41,323 nt of DNA from Bacteroidota bacterium (GCA_025350595.1 JANXXP010000074.1:1-41323); one strand, 5' to 3'; positions 26,531 to 36,804 are shown, counted from the stretch's first letter. Program-made: numbers and translations. The notes: generated by a model from the sequence alone, not told the origin.

Positions 26531-26557
26531 AACCCGGCTGATCTGTTCAGACGGGTT
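26531..26557 (-). terminator. His attenuator terminator hairpin
   Basis: Minus strand stem AACCCGTCTGA / TCAGCCGGGTT with one internal mismatch and a 5-nt loop, followed by TTTTATTT, 38 bp before hisG. The leader segment TCAGGCG (26595-26601) is complementary over 7 pairs (one G-U) to CGTCTGA of the 5' arm (26547-26553), giving an alternative antiterminator. Confidence 0.85.
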
Positions 26558-26585
26558 CATGATATTTTAATTTACATACATATCA

Positions 26586-26642
26586 TTATCTCCTCGCCTG
26601 AGAGCAAGTATGAAAATGATGATGTGATGATTGATAGTTCAT
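26586..26642 (-). CDS. His leader peptide of the his operon (18 codons)
   Basis: Reads MNYQSSHHHFHTCSQARR then TAA, with four His codons in five positions (7-11). Analogous in role to enterobacterial HisL, though unrelated in sequence apart from the His run. Its 3' third carries the antiterminator strand, so a ribosome stalled at the His codons leaves that strand free, while one reaching the stop codon would cover it. Confidence 0.85.
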   Translation of the reverse strand: MNYQSSHHHFHTCSQARR

Positions 26643-26660
26643 TCCTTATAAATTTCAATG

Positions 26661-26689
26661 CAAAGATAGTGAAAAATTAATAAATACAA
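26661..26689 (-). promoter_or_regulatory. Promoter of the his operon
   Basis: TTG (26687-26689), 18 nt, TATCTTTG (26661-26668); leader ATG 18 nt downstream. Same geometry as the other three amino-acid units. Confidence 0.75.
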
Positions 26690-26944
26690 CAAAATGCCTC
26701 AAAAACAAAAGAATTGTTTCTTATAAATTCCTGACTCTTCCTTGAGTTTTTTGCCCCCAAACCCCATAAAGGGTACTTAAAATCTGGTCCTCAGATGACC
26801 TCCTCTTACTAATCTTGCATCACATCTCAGTAAAAATCGGGACTGAGCTTTCAATAACATTCAAATATTGAAATGTACTTATGTTGCCATTAATGATCTA
26901 AAGAAATGCTGACAACCGAAGGGGATCCTTCATTCATCCTTTTC
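26690..26944. other. Intergenic stretch between leuB and the his promoter; no gene seen
   Basis: About 255 bp with no credible open frame. It holds a partial copy of the TTTTTTGCCCCC palindrome (26747-26775) and a 6-bp inverted pair CTCAGT / ACTGAG near 26827-26850. No convincing U-tract terminator for the branched-chain operon was found, so readthrough into his is possible. Confidence 0.6.
26747..26775. repeat. Half-copy of the GCCCCC intergenic palindrome
   Basis: TTTTTTGCCCCCAAACCCC followed by ATAAAGGGT. Only the left arm and the short inner hairpin (ACCC / GGGT) of the family are present; no matching right arm follows. Confidence 0.5.
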
Positions 26945-28018
26945 TTAATTCTTGTATCCTAATACATAATCTGCAATCCAGTCGCCAACCTGTGATGTTG
27001 ACTTTGGGTTATTTCTGTTGAGATCTTCAGTAACATAATCAATATCAATTGATTTTTCAACCGCCGTTGTAATCAGTTCTGATTCTTTTTTAAGATTGAA
27101 AGCCAGATCGAACATCATTGCTGCTGATAAAATTGTACCAATAGGATTGGCAATATTTTTTCCTGCAGCCTGGGGGTAAGAACCATGAATAGGTTCAAAA
27201 ACGGAAGTTGATAACCCAATAGAGGCAGAGGGAAGGAGACCTAATGAACCTGTGAGTACACTTGCTTCATCGGAGAGAATGTCTCCAAACATATTTTCTG
27301 TTACTATCACATCGAATCTTCCGGGCCATTGAATCAACTGCATAGCCGCATTATCGACAAACATAAAGTCCATCGTCAGCTCTTTAAAGTCTCTGGCTAT
27401 ATTAACTGCAGTTTCCCTCCAGAGTCTTGAGGTTGCAAGTACATTTGCCTTATCGACCACAGTGATTTTTTTCTTACGCTTCATGGCATACTCACATCCC
27501 AGTCTTACAACACGTTCTATTTCGTAACGGCTGTATACACATGTATCATAAGCGGTATTGGTATCCTCTGATCTTCCCTGTGGTTTTCCGAAATATATAC
27601 CACCAGTCAGCTCTCGTATCATCATAATATCAACTCCCTGAACAATTTCTTTCTTAAGGGGCGATTTATCGATAAGTGACGGAAAGGTTGTCACAGGTCT
27701 TACGTTTGCATATAATCCAAGCTCTTTTCTCATTGCCAGCAGGCCCTGTTCCGGACGAACCTTAGCAGCAGGATTGTTATCGTATTTAGGATCGCCAATG
27801 GCGCCAAAAAGAACTGCATCAGATGATTTGCACAGCTCAAGTGTCTCGGTTGGCAGAGGATTTCCAGTTTTATCAATTGCTATGGCTCCTACCAATCCAT
27901 GCGTAAAATTGAAAGTATGATTAAATTTTTTCCCGACGGCTGATATAACTTTTTTTGCCTGATCGATAATCTCCGGACCGATTCCGTCGCCGGGTAAAAC
28001 TGCTATTTTAAAATCCAT
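26945..28018 (-). CDS. leuB: 3-isopropylmalate dehydrogenase
   Basis: NAD-dependent oxidative decarboxylation of 3-isopropylmalate in leucine synthesis; also expected to act on 3-methylmalate if the citramalate route is used. Seen: [10 protein letters not shown] at the start, the substrate arginines in [14 protein letters not shown]-like context ([12 protein letters not shown]), [44 protein letters not shown] split across the metal/NAD region, and [20 protein letters not shown] for NAD binding. 357 residues. Starts inside the end of the preceding gene (11-base overlap); last gene of the branched-chain operon. Confidence 0.96.
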   Translation of the reverse strand: MDFKIAVLPGDGIGPEIIDQAKKVISAVGKKFNHTFNFTHGLVGAIAIDKTGNPLPTETLELCKSSDAVLFGAIGDPKYDNNPAAKVRPEQGLLAMRKELGLYANVRPVTTFPSLIDKSPLKKEIVQGVDIMMIRELTGGIYFGKPQGRSEDTNTAYDTCVYSRYEIERVVRLGCEYAMKRKKKITVVDKANVLATSRLWRETAVNIARDFKELTMDFMFVDNAAMQLIQWPGRFDVIVTENMFGDILSDEASVLTGSLGLLPSASIGLSTSVFEPIHGSYPQAAGKNIANPIGTILSAAMMFDLAFNLKKESELITTAVEKSIDIDYVTEDLNRNNPKSTSQVGDWIADYVLGYKN

Positions 28019-29573
28019 TTGATACTTCTGTTAATGATTTATTTGTTATTGTTTTCTGTTCATTATTCTCGATGAAATTAAGCATTCTTTCAGTAGCTTT
28101 TATTGCAGACTCAGTCTGGTCAGCATCCAGCCCTTTTGTTCTGAATTCTTTACCGTTAAAATCCCAGGTTATTACTGTTTCAACAAGGGCGTCGGTAGCT
28201 CCTCCCGGAGGTATTGATACCTGGTAATCAATAAGTACCGGGTATTTTTTCCCAAGTTTGTCATATATTATCCGCAAGGCTTTCATAAACGCGTCATACT
28301 GACCATCACCTGAGGATGTTTCCTGGTATAAATTTCCATCAATTTCCACCTGGATATTCGCGGAAGGTTTTAAACCGTAGGAGAGGGAAAGTGAATAGTT
28401 CTTGATAAAAATCTTATAGTTAATCTGTTCACTTCCCAGTACATCTGCAATAATAAACGGAAGATCCTCAGTTGTCACATTTTCTTTTTTGTCACCCAGT
28501 TCAATAACCCGCTGGGTTACTTTTGCCAATGAATCAGCATTTAGAAACAGACCGAATTCCTCAAGGTTTTTCCTGATGGTTGCTTTGCCTGACTGTTTTC
28601 CAAGGGCATATTTTCTTTTTCTCCCGAACCGTTCAGGAAGAAGGTTATTATAGTACAGGTTGTCTTTACTGTCGCCATCAGCATGAATACCTGAAGTTTG
28701 TGTAAATACATTCTCGCCAATTACAGGTTTGTTCACAGGAATCCTGATTCCGCTGAATGTCTCTACAATCTTACTGACGTTTGTTATTTCAAATTCATTA
28801 ATACCTGTATCAGCGAAAAGCAGATCGCGTAAAACACCGATGACACTTGAAAGAGGTGCATTGCCAGCTCTTTCTCCGAGTCCGTTAACTGTTGTATGAA
28901 TTCCTTGAACCCCGGCTCTTACAGAAGCAAATACATTAGCCACAGCCAGATCATAGTCATTATGTGCATGAAAATCAAAGTGTAATGATGGAAATTTGTC
29001 TATAGTTTTTTTACAGAATTCGTATGTCTGTTCAGGATTCAGAACGCCAAGAGTATCTGGGAGCATGAATCTCTTTATATTTTCATTCTTCAAAGATTCG
29101 ATCATATAAAAAACATAGTCCTCCGAATTGATCATTCCGTTCGACCAATCTTCCAGATAGATATTAACATCCATGGCAAGCGCTCCGGCTTTCTTAATAA
29201 TCTCCTTTATTTCATTGACATGTTGTTCAGGAGTTTTTCTGAGTTGTTTTTCAAGGTGTCTTAATGATCCTTTGCACAGGAGATTAAGTACTTTGCCACC
29301 GGCGTCATTAATCCAGTTTAGAGACACTTCTCCATCAATAAAACCAAGTACCTCGACTTTCCTGATGAAGTCATTCTCACGGGCCCATTCTGTAATTTTA
29401 CTCAGTGCCTCGAATTCTCCCGACGAGACTCTTGCTGAAGAAACCTCAATCCGATCGACCTTTACGTCTTTCAGAAGAAGGGTAGCTATGTGGAGCTTTT
29501 CGAGCGGTGAGTATGAAACACCCTGGGTTTGTTCTCCATCCCTTAGGGTAGTATCCATTATTTCAACTCTCAT
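28008..29573 (-). CDS. Second alpha-isopropylmalate synthase family enzyme, candidate (R)-citramalate synthase
   Basis: DRE-TIM acyltransferase of the IPMS/homocitrate/citramalate family, 521 residues. The TIM-barrel start is [14 protein letters not shown]; metal ligands appear in [27 protein letters not shown] and [10 protein letters not shown] are conserved; a LeuA-type regulatory domain fills about 370-500. It differs from the neighbouring leuA (RDGEQVPG) at the active-site loop. The operon contains a true LeuA, LeuCD and LeuB but no threonine deaminase, so a citramalate synthase making 2-oxobutyrate from pyruvate plus acetyl-CoA is the simplest explanation. A duplicate IPMS is the alternative. 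Overlaps leuD by 4 and leuB by 11 bases. Confidence 0.8.
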   Translation of the reverse strand: MRVEIMDTTLRDGEQTQGVSYSPLEKLHIATLLLKDVKVDRIEVSSARVSSGEFEALSKITEWARENDFIRKVEVLGFIDGEVSLNWINDAGGKVLNLLCKGSLRHLEKQLRKTPEQHVNEIKEIIKKAGALAMDVNIYLEDWSNGMINSEDYVFYMIESLKNENIKRFMLPDTLGVLNPEQTYEFCKKTIDKFPSLHFDFHAHNDYDLAVANVFASVRAGVQGIHTTVNGLGERAGNAPLSSVIGVLRDLLFADTGINEFEITNVSKIVETFSGIRIPVNKPVIGENVFTQTSGIHADGDSKDNLYYNNLLPERFGRKRKYALGKQSGKATIRKNLEEFGLFLNADSLAKVTQRVIELGDKKENVTTEDLPFIIADVLGSEQINYKIFIKNYSLSLSYGLKPSANIQVEIDGNLYQETSSGDGQYDAFMKALRIIYDKLGKKYPVLIDYQVSIPPGGATDALVETVITWDFNGKEFRTKGLDADQTESAIKATERMLNFIENNEQKTITNKSLTEVSNGF

Positions 29574-30172
29574 TTTGCTAAACTTTTATTGGTTTCATAA
29601 GCTGTTATCTGACTTTTAATGCTTAACAGGAAATCAATATCATCGAGTCCTTTAAGCATACATTCTTTTTTATAAGAATTGATAGCAAATTTTACAGAAT
29701 CACCTGTTGAGACTATAGTAAATGTCTGTTTATCAAGATCAATATTTATCTCTGTAGAAGGATCTTTCTGTATAAGGCCCAGAAGTTTTTTCAGGAATTC
29801 CTCTTTTACAACTATTGGCAAAAGACCGTTATTAAGCGAATTAGCCATGAAAATATCAGCAAAAAAACTTGAGACAACGGCTCTGAAACCATAATCATAA
29901 ATAGCCCAAACAGCATGTTCCCTGCTCGATCCGCTGCCGAAGTTTTTCTCTGCAACGAGCACTTTTCCTGAAAATTTTGGATTATTCAGAACAAAATCCC
30001 TGTTTAATTCTCCTGTCTTTGAATATCTCCAGTCGCGGAAAAGATTTTCTCCGAACCCTTCCCTGGTTGTGGCGCTCAGGAATCTGGCTGGTATAATCTG
30101 ATCAGTATCAACATTTTCAAGTGGAAGAGGTACGCATGTTGACCTGAGTATGTCGAATTTTTCTTTTGCCAT
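29570..30172 (-). CDS. leuD: 3-isopropylmalate dehydratase, small subunit
   Basis: Swivelling subunit of isopropylmalate isomerase. Seen: NVDTDQIIPARFL, the FGSGSSREHAVWAI signature and NSLNNGLLPI. 200 residues, standard. It begins 22 bp after leuC and overlaps the next gene by 4 bases. Confidence 0.96.
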   Translation of the reverse strand: MAKEKFDILRSTCVPLPLENVDTDQIIPARFLSATTREGFGENLFRDWRYSKTGELNRDFVLNNPKFSGKVLVAEKNFGSGSSREHAVWAIYDYGFRAVVSSFFADIFMANSLNNGLLPIVVKEEFLKKLLGLIQKDPSTEINIDLDKQTFTIVSTGDSVKFAINSYKKECMLKGLDDIDFLLSIKSQITAYETNKSLAK

Positions 30173-30194
30173 TTTCTGTTATCTGTTTACGTTT

Positions 30195-31601
30195 TTATTC
30201 AGTAAAAAATTCACGTGGATCGGATATCTTTCCCTTTATAGCTGCTGCTGCTGCTGTAAGCGGACTTGCAAGCATTGTTCGGGCTCCTGGTCCCTGTCTC
30301 CCTTCAAAATTCCGGTTAGAAGTTGAAACTGCATATTTTCCTGCAGGTATTTTATCCTCGTTCATTGCAAGACATGAAGAACAACCTGGCTGTCTTACCT
30401 CGAAGTCAGCATTTTTAAATATTTCCGTAAGTCCTTCAGCAGCCATCTGCTCTTCGACCCTTTTTGAACCAGGGACGATCAGCGCAGTTACATTTGCTGC
30501 CTTTTTTCTCCCTTTAATAATCTGTGCAAAAGCTCTGAAGTCCTCAATCCGGCCATTTGTACAACTGCCTATAAAGACGTAATCTATTGAGTGTCCAAGA
30601 AGCTTTTCTCCTGGTTTGAAACCCATATAATCAAGAGATTTTAAATATGATGAAGAGGCTTCTTTATTTTTATCATCTGTTATTGGAATAGTATCATCGA
30701 CTGACATTCCCATTCCCGGATTCGTACCATAAGTGATCATTGGTTTGATCTGTTCGGCATCAAATACCAATTCACGATCAAAGATTGCTCCAGGTTCAGT
30801 AGTAAGCGTTTTCCATTGATTAATAGCTGATTCCATATCTTTTATCCCTGGAATAGCCGGTAGCAGTCTCAGGTAATTGAAAGTAGTCTCATCCGGAGCT
30901 ATTAATCCGCCACGGGCTCCCATCTCAATGCTCATATTGCATATGGTCATCCTTGCCTCCATACTCAGACTCCGTATCGCTGACCCGCTGAATTCAACAA
31001 AGTAGCCTGTTGCCCCTCCTGCAGAAATTTCTGAGATGATATACATTATAATATCTTTCGAGCTTACTCCTTTGTGAAGATTCCCATTCACGGTAATTCT
31101 CATCTTCTTAGGTTTTGGCTGAAGAATACATTGTGTAGCAAGAACCATTTCAACTTCGCTTGTCCCTATTCCGAAAGCTATGGTCCCAAAAGCTCCATGG
31201 GTTGAGGTATGGCTGTCACCGCAGACAATAGTCATCCCCGGCAGTGTGTAACCCAGCTCCGGACCTATGACATGGACTATTCCGTTTTTTTCATGGTTCA
31301 GACCGAAGAGCTCAATCCCATACTTGATGCAATTTTCGTTTAGTCTTTCTACCTGATTGCGTGATAATTCGTCTCGGATTTGAAGATGCTGATCTTTTGT
31401 AGGAATGTTATGGTCGGCAGTTGCAATTGTTTTCTCGGGTCTGTAAACGGGAATACCCCTTTCTTTAAGTCCGTTAAATGCCTGAGGACTTGTGACTTCG
31501 TGGATGTAATGACGGTCGATATACAGAACATCAGGTCCGTCTTTTATGGAACGAACTACATGTCCGTCCCAGATTTTGTCGAAAAGTGTTTTTGCTTTCA
31601 A
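30195..31601 (-). CDS. leuC: 3-isopropylmalate dehydratase, large subunit
   Basis: Aconitase-like subunit binding a [4Fe-4S] cluster through the Cys in [14 protein letters not shown] and the CxxC of [24 protein letters not shown] carries substrate contacts. 468 residues. The start is a TTG: the family begins with M-K[10 protein letters not shown] exactly at this codon, an in-frame TAG lies two codons upstream and no ATG occurs in the following conserved stretch. A less efficient start might tune it relative to leuD, or simply reflect drift. 115 bp containing a palindromic repeat separate it from leuA. Confidence 0.95.
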   Translation of the reverse strand: MKAKTLFDKIWDGHVVRSIKDGPDVLYIDRHYIHEVTSPQAFNGLKERGIPVYRPEKTIATADHNIPTKDQHLQIRDELSRNQVERLNENCIKYGIELFGLNHEKNGIVHVIGPELGYTLPGMTIVCGDSHTSTHGAFGTIAFGIGTSEVEMVLATQCILQPKPKKMRITVNGNLHKGVSSKDIIMYIISEISAGGATGYFVEFSGSAIRSLSMEARMTICNMSIEMGARGGLIAPDETTFNYLRLLPAIPGIKDMESAINQWKTLTTEPGAIFDRELVFDAEQIKPMITYGTNPGMGMSVDDTIPITDDKNKEASSSYLKSLDYMGFKPGEKLLGHSIDYVFIGSCTNGRIEDFRAFAQIIKGRKKAANVTALIVPGSKRVEEQMAAEGLTEIFKNADFEVRQPGCSSCLAMNEDKIPAGKYAVSTSNRNFEGRQGPGARTMLASPLTAAAAAIKGKISDPREFFTE

Positions 31602-31632
31602 GTTCTAGTTTTTATATTTTATTTCCATGCCT

Positions 31633-31713
31633 TTTACCCCCCAACTCCCGCTTAGGCGGGACTAATTCCTAAAAATGGATGTATTAATCCAGCATAAACG
31701 GGAGCAGGGGGCA
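31633..31713. repeat. GC-rich intergenic palindrome between leuA and leuC
   Basis: Left arm CCCCCCAACTCCCGC with inner hairpin CCCGC / GCGGG (31647-31660); right arm ACGGGAGCAGGGGGC (31698-31712). Resembles the element at 34347 closely (CCCCCCAA-TCCCGC, GCGGGAGCAGG). Confidence 0.65.
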
Positions 31714-31716
31714 TGA

Positions 31717-33210
31717 TTAGTTTATCTTTGCAATCGCATCTATAAATGCTTCAACAGATGCTGTAATAATATCTGTATTAGCTGAAAATCCATAGTACAT
31801 TTTTCCCTGGTGTTCAACCTGGATATGCACTTTACCGAGGTCATCACTTCCCTTGGTAATTGCCTGTATCAGGAACTCTTCGAGATGCACTGTTTTGCTG
31901 ATGAGGTGTTTAACAGCAGTAAAACAGGCATCAATCGGGCCATTGCCGGAAGCCGTTGAGAAGTGTACTTCCCCATTGATTTTTATACCAACAGTTGCTA
32001 CAGGGATTAATGATTTTCCGCATGAAACCTGAAGCAGATCGAGTTTCAGCGATTTCTCACCCTGAAAAACAACACCTGCCAGTATCCTTATATCCTCATC
32101 ATTGATCTCTTTTTTCTTATCAGCAAGTACAAGGAAACGATGGTAAATTTCATCTATTTCCTCTTTGCCAAGATTAAATCCGAGCAGTTCGAGGCGGTGA
32201 TTGAGAGCTGCTCTTCCACTTCGTGCTGTAAGGATTATTGATGACTCCCGGATACCCACTTCAACAGGATCAATTATCTCGTAGTTTTCACGGTTCTTCA
32301 GAACCCCATCCTGATGTATGCCTGAAGAGTGAGAAAAAGCGTTTCTTCCAACAATGGCCTTATTTGCCTGAACAGGCATGCTCATTAGTGTTGAAACAAG
32401 TCTGCTTGTACTGTAGATGAGTTTAGTATTAATATCGGTTCTTAACTTAAGGTCATGATGACTTTTAATAATCATCGCAATCTCTTCCAAAGAAGTGTTT
32501 CCGGCTCTTTCACCGATACCATTTATTGTAACCTCAACCTGTCTTGCACCGTTAATTACTCCCATCATGGTATTTGCAGTTGCCATTCCCAGATCATTAT
32601 GACAGTGAGTTGCTATTATTACCTTATCGATATTTGGAACATTATCCTTAAGATACTTAATTTTCCGGCCGTATTCCTCAGGGAGGCAGTAACCTGTAGT
32701 ATCAGGTATATTAACAACAGTAGCCCCTGCCTTAATTACCGCTTCAATTACCCTGGCAAGGTATTCGTTATCGCTTCTTCCTGCATCTTCTGCATAAAAC
32801 TCAACATCATCGACAAATTTCCGGGCATATTTTACAGCATCAGCTGCTCTTTTAAGAATCTCCTCAGGTGTTGTCTTGATTTTGTATTTAATATGGAATT
32901 CGGAAGTTCCTATCCCGGTATGTATCCTTTTCCTTTTTGCAAATTGAAGAGCTTCTGCAGCTACTTCAATATCTTTTTTAACAGCACGGGTAAGCGCACA
33001 TATCACCGGATTTGTAACTGCCTTTGATATCTCAACGACAGATTTGAAATCTCCGGGACTGGAAATAGGGAATCCGGCTTCAATTACATCGACACCCAGA
33101 GCTTCAAGAGCCTGTGCAACTTCAATTTTCTCAATAGTATTTAACTGACATCCTGGTACCTGTTCTCCGTCCCTCAGGGTTGTATCGAAAATGATTACCT
33201 TGTCATCCAT
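31717..33210 (-). CDS. leuA: 2-isopropylmalate synthase
   Basis: First committed leucine step, condensing acetyl-CoA with 2-oxoisovalerate. [13 protein letters not shown] at the N-terminus, [23 protein letters not shown], metal-binding [36 protein letters not shown], and a C-terminal leucine-binding regulatory domain with [13 protein letters not shown] (about 370-497). 497 residues. Only 18 bp after ilvC, so it belongs to the same transcript as the ilv genes. Confidence 0.96.
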   Translation of the reverse strand: MDDKVIIFDTTLRDGEQVPGCQLNTIEKIEVAQALEALGVDVIEAGFPISSPGDFKSVVEISKAVTNPVICALTRAVKKDIEVAAEALQFAKRKRIHTGIGTSEFHIKYKIKTTPEEILKRAADAVKYARKFVDDVEFYAEDAGRSDNEYLARVIEAVIKAGATVVNIPDTTGYCLPEEYGRKIKYLKDNVPNIDKVIIATHCHNDLGMATANTMMGVINGARQVEVTINGIGERAGNTSLEEIAMIIKSHHDLKLRTDINTKLIYSTSRLVSTLMSMPVQANKAIVGRNAFSHSSGIHQDGVLKNRENYEIIDPVEVGIRESSIILTARSGRAALNHRLELLGFNLGKEEIDEIYHRFLVLADKKKEINDEDIRILAGVVFQGEKSLKLDLLQVSCGKSLIPVATVGIKINGEVHFSTASGNGPIDACFTAVKHLISKTVHLEEFLIQAITKGSDDLGKVHIQVEHQGKMYYGFSANTDIITASVEAFIDAIAKIN

Positions 33211-33228
33211 ATTACTTTCCTTTTTATA

Positions 33229-34281
33229 TTATTTTTTATTTTTCTCCGGTCTCAGTTTTCTGACGGCAGCACCTGCTTTCCACAATTCAGAATTGTGTAA
33301 TTCATCAAGTTCTGCACCCAATTTTTTCCTGTAATCTGGTTGCCTGTTGGCTTCAATTGTTATTTTGGCTTCGTTACCGCTTGCAACGCTCTCGTACAAC
33401 TCGTCAAACACAGGCGCTACTGCATCTCTGAACTTTTTCTTCCAGTCAAGAGCACCTCTCTGAGCGGTTGTGGAACAGTTGGCATACATCCAGTCCATTC
33501 CATTTTCAGCAACCAGCGGAAGAAGGCTTTGTGACAATTCTTCAACTGTTTCATTGAATGCTTCTGAGGGAGAATGGCCTTTTTTTCTTAACAGGTAATA
33601 TTGTGCTTCCATAATACCGGCAATAGCTCCCATGAGTACGCCTCTTTCACCTGTAAGGTCGCTGTAAACTTCTTTTTTGAAATCAGTCTCAAACAAGTAT
33701 CCTGAACCAACACCAATTCCCAGTGCAAAAACTCTGTCCTTCGCTTTGCCTGTTGCGTCTTGAAAAATTGCATAACTTGAGTTTAGTCCCTTACCTTCAA
33801 GAAACAATCGTCTCAGCGAAGTTCCTGATCCTTTTGGCGCTATAAGAATAACATCAACATCCTTTGGAGGAACAATACCTGTCTGATTATTGAATGTAAT
33901 ACCGAAACCATGAGAAAAATACAAAGCTTTTCCTTTTGTAAGGTGTTCTTTTATTTTTGGCCATGCAGCTATTTGTCCGGCATCGGAAAGAAGTAACTGA
34001 AGGATTGTACCTCTTTTACAAGCTTCATCAATCTCAAATAAGGTTTTCCCTTCAACCCATCCATCTTTAATCGCTTTATCCCAGGATGCTGAGGATTTTC
34101 TCTGCCCAACGATTACATTGAAGCCATTATCTTTCAGGTTTAGTGACTGACCCGGGCCCTGTACTCCATAGCCAATTACTGCTATAACTTCGTTCTTTAG
34201 AACCTCACGGGCTTTTGAAAGTGGAAACTCTTCTCTTGTTACTACATTTTCGACGACACCGCCAAAGTCAATTTTTGCCAT
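33229..34281 (-). CDS. ilvC: Ketol-acid reductoisomerase (class I)
   Basis: NADPH- and Mg-dependent isomeroreductase for valine and isoleucine. Rossmann motif VIGYGVQGPGQSLNL; the loop GQRKSSAS with Arg and Ser suggests NADPH. The knotted C-terminal domain has YSDLTGERGVLMGA and ELSQSLLPLVAENGMDWMYANCSTTAQRGALDW split over its metal and substrate sites. 350 residues, as in other Bacteroidota and slightly longer than the 330-residue class I average. A repeat-containing gap of 109 bp precedes it. Confidence 0.96.
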   Translation of the reverse strand: MAKIDFGGVVENVVTREEFPLSKAREVLKNEVIAVIGYGVQGPGQSLNLKDNGFNVIVGQRKSSASWDKAIKDGWVEGKTLFEIDEACKRGTILQLLLSDAGQIAAWPKIKEHLTKGKALYFSHGFGITFNNQTGIVPPKDVDVILIAPKGSGTSLRRLFLEGKGLNSSYAIFQDATGKAKDRVFALGIGVGSGYLFETDFKKEVYSDLTGERGVLMGAIAGIMEAQYYLLRKKGHSPSEAFNETVEELSQSLLPLVAENGMDWMYANCSTTAQRGALDWKKKFRDAVAPVFDELYESVASGNEAKITIEANRQPDYRKKLGAELDELHNSELWKAGAAVRKLRPEKNKK

Positions 34282-34346
34282 GATATTACAATTAATTATG
34301 TGATTAATAATAGTTTATATCTTAAATTATTTTGCTTAATCCTCCT

Positions 34347-34386
34347 TTTTTTGCCCCCCAATCCCGCATAAGCGGGAGCAGGTGGG
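34347..34386. repeat. GC-rich intergenic palindrome between ilvN and ilvC
   Basis: TTTTTTGCCCCCCAAT, then CCCGC ATAA GCGGG (34363-34376), then AGCAGGTGGG. Best-formed short copy of the family. On the transcribed minus strand it reads hairpin then GGGGGGCAAAAAA, so it is not a U-tract terminator for the operon. Confidence 0.65.
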
Positions 34387-34390
34387 TATC

Positions 34391-34951
34391 CTAGTTAAGT
34401 ATTTGCTGGGTTTCAGGTCTAACCCTGTTTGCTTCATCCATCTCCTTCAGGTAAGAATTCAACTCCTTAACCTGCTTGGTAATAGCAACCCTGCCTGATC
34501 GCGCAAATTGAAGAACACCAAATGGTTCAAGCTGAGCAAGCAGTTCATTAATTTCTGTTTTGTGTCCGGTCTTTTCAAGTACTATATATTCAGGAGAAAC
34601 CTCAAGAATCCTTGCATTATGGGCACGGACAACATGGTCAATAATGTTTCCCGACATCAAGCCTTTTGTGGTTACTTTGAAAAGAGCAAGTTCCTGGTAG
34701 ATAATATGTTCTGAGGAATGCACAAAAACTTTTAAAACATCAACCAGCTTTTCCATTTGTCTGGCAACTTTCTGTACCATCTCGTTCGTTGTTTTCACAA
34801 CTAATGTGAGCAGAAAAACGCCTTTGACAGCTGATTCGGAGGCAGTAATACTCTCAATATTAATCTGTCTGCGTGTTAGGATAATTGTTATCTGATTGAG
34901 GATTCCTATGTGATCCTCAGTGAAAAGTGATATTGTAAATTCCTGTTTCAT
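34391..34951 (-). CDS. ilvN: Acetolactate synthase, regulatory (small) subunit
   Basis: N-terminal ACT domain (TISLFTEDHIGILNQITIILTRRQINIESITAS) binding branched-chain amino acids, then a C-terminal ferredoxin-like activation domain, 186 residues in all. Its start is 10 bp beyond the ilvB stop. Expected to give valine or isoleucine feedback to the IlvB catalytic subunit. Confidence 0.94.
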   Translation of the reverse strand: MKQEFTISLFTEDHIGILNQITIILTRRQINIESITASESAVKGVFLLTLVVKTTNEMVQKVARQMEKLVDVLKVFVHSSEHIIYQELALFKVTTKGLMSGNIIDHVVRAHNARILEVSPEYIVLEKTGHKTEINELLAQLEPFGVLQFARSGRVAITKQVKELNSYLKEMDEANRVRPETQQILN

Positions 34952-34961
34952 CTTACAGTTT

Positions 34962-36713
34962 TTAATAACTTAATCTAATTTCGGAAACTGATGATCCAGG
35001 TTCTACCATAGGGAACACATTTCCCTGCTTCTCAACTGTTATATCAAGAAGATACGGACCTTCAGATTCAAGCATCTCTATAAGTGAGTCCTTAAGATCA
35101 TCCCTTTTGGTTATATTCCTTGAAGCAATACCATATGCCTTTGCTATCATCACAAAATCGGGATTTACCAATTCAGTTGATGCATAATTTTTATCATGGA
35201 ACATTTCCTGCCACTGTCGAACCATTCCGAGATAATTATTATTTAATATTATTATTTTCAACGGAACTTTATACTGAAGAATCGTACCCAGTTCCTGAAC
35301 TGTCATCTGAAAGCCACCGTCTCCAAGGAAAGCAACAACTGTTTTTTTGGGAAGTGCAATTTGTGCACCAATTCCGGCAGGAAGTCCAAAGCCCATCGTT
35401 CCCATACCACCCGAAGTAACCCAGCAGTTTGGTTGGGTAAATTTATAGTATCTGGCTGCATACATCTGATTTTGACCAACATCGGTGATTATTATTGCAT
35501 CACCCCTGGTAAGTTCTGAAACCAGGTTTACAACTTCACCCATTCTAATCTCGCCTTTTTCAGGTTTTGTCTCGGGTATGATTACTTTTTCATATTCAGC
35601 CTTGTCGCAGATTCGGAATTCCCTGATCCACTTTTCATATGACTTTTCTTTTACAAGTGGGATTAGGTAACTCAGCACTTCTTTTGCATCATTATTTATT
35701 TCAACATCAACAGATACATTCTTATTTATCTCGGCTTCATCAATTTCAATATGAATTATAGTTGCCTGTTTAGCATATTTCTTCAGGTTTCCAGTAACAC
35801 GGTCATCGAAACGCATACCAATCGCAATTATCAGGTCTGCCTGGTTTGTAAGCACATTCGGACCGTAGTTTCCATGCATTCCAAGCATGCCGGTATAAAG
35901 TCTGTGAGCAGAAGGGAATGCAGATAGACCCAACAAAGTTGAAGCAACCGGAATGCCGGTTTTTTCAGCAAACGCCTGCAGTTCTTTTTCAGCACCTGAA
36001 ATTAGTACTCCATGCCCGGCAAGAATGAGAGGTCGTTCGGCATGGTTTATCATTATAGCTGCAGACTCTATTGCTTTGGTATGCAAAGGGATATGCGGAT
36101 TATAGCTTCTTATATAATCACATTTTCTGTATTTGAAGTTAACTTTTTCAATCTGTGCATCTTTTGTAATGTCAACAAGAACAGGTCCCGGACGCCCAGA
36201 CTTCGCAATATAAAATGCTTTGGCAATTGTTTCGGGAATATCCTGTGATTTTTTTACCTGGCAGTTCCATTTTGTGACCGGCATTGAAACACCTATTATG
36301 TCAGTTTCCTGGAATGCGTCAGAGCCAATTAGGGTTGAGGTTACCTGTGCTGTAATGAAAACCACAGGAATGGAGTCGAGAAAAGCATTTGCTATTCCTG
36401 TCACAAGATTGGTTGCACCTGGTCCGGATGTTGCAAAACAGATACCAGGTCTTCCTGTTACCATAGCATAAGCCTGTGCTGCATGAGCAGCTCCCTGTTC
36501 ATGTCTTGTAAGAATATGGGTCAGCTTATCCTCATAATCAATAAGCTTATCATATGTAGGCATTATAGCGCCTCCGGGATAACCGAAAATAGTATCTACA
36601 CCCTCTTCAATAAGGGATCTTAAGAGAGCATCGGCCCCTGTAATGCATTCTATTCCATTAACCTGAACTCTGGGTAGTTCTTTTTCCGTTACTTCTTCCT
36701 TGTCAGTCTTCAT
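34962..36713 (-). CDS. ilvB: Acetolactate synthase, catalytic (large) subunit
   Basis: ThDP- and FAD-dependent enzyme that makes 2-acetolactate and 2-aceto-2-hydroxybutyrate. Seen: VDTIFGYPGGAIMPTYD, catalytic Glu in RHEQGAAHAAQAYA, SGPGATNLVTGI, and the ThDP motif GDGGFQMTVQELGT...NNNYLGMVRQWQ. 583 residues, standard. 113 bp downstream of ilvD. Confidence 0.96.
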   Translation of the reverse strand: MKTDKEEVTEKELPRVQVNGIECITGADALLRSLIEEGVDTIFGYPGGAIMPTYDKLIDYEDKLTHILTRHEQGAAHAAQAYAMVTGRPGICFATSGPGATNLVTGIANAFLDSIPVVFITAQVTSTLIGSDAFQETDIIGVSMPVTKWNCQVKKSQDIPETIAKAFYIAKSGRPGPVLVDITKDAQIEKVNFKYRKCDYIRSYNPHIPLHTKAIESAAIMINHAERPLILAGHGVLISGAEKELQAFAEKTGIPVASTLLGLSAFPSAHRLYTGMLGMHGNYGPNVLTNQADLIIAIGMRFDDRVTGNLKKYAKQATIIHIEIDEAEINKNVSVDVEINNDAKEVLSYLIPLVKEKSYEKWIREFRICDKAEYEKVIIPETKPEKGEIRMGEVVNLVSELTRGDAIIITDVGQNQMYAARYYKFTQPNCWVTSGGMGTMGFGLPAGIGAQIALPKKTVVAFLGDGGFQMTVQELGTILQYKVPLKIIILNNNYLGMVRQWQEMFHDKNYASTELVNPDFVMIAKAYGIASRNITKRDDLKDSLIEMLESEGPYLLDITVEKQGNVFPMVEPGSSVSEIRLSY

Positions 36714-36804
36714 ATAGTAAAAATTGTTGTTATGTTCAATTCCTATCCCTCTGGTAACTATTGCCTGGTGTTCTGTGCTTTGTGAAAATGTTTGAATACT
36801 ACCC

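Noticed and set aside
26827-26850. CTCAGT / ACTGAG pair as leuB terminator
   Set aside because: Six-base stem with a 10-nt loop and no U-tract on the minus strand.
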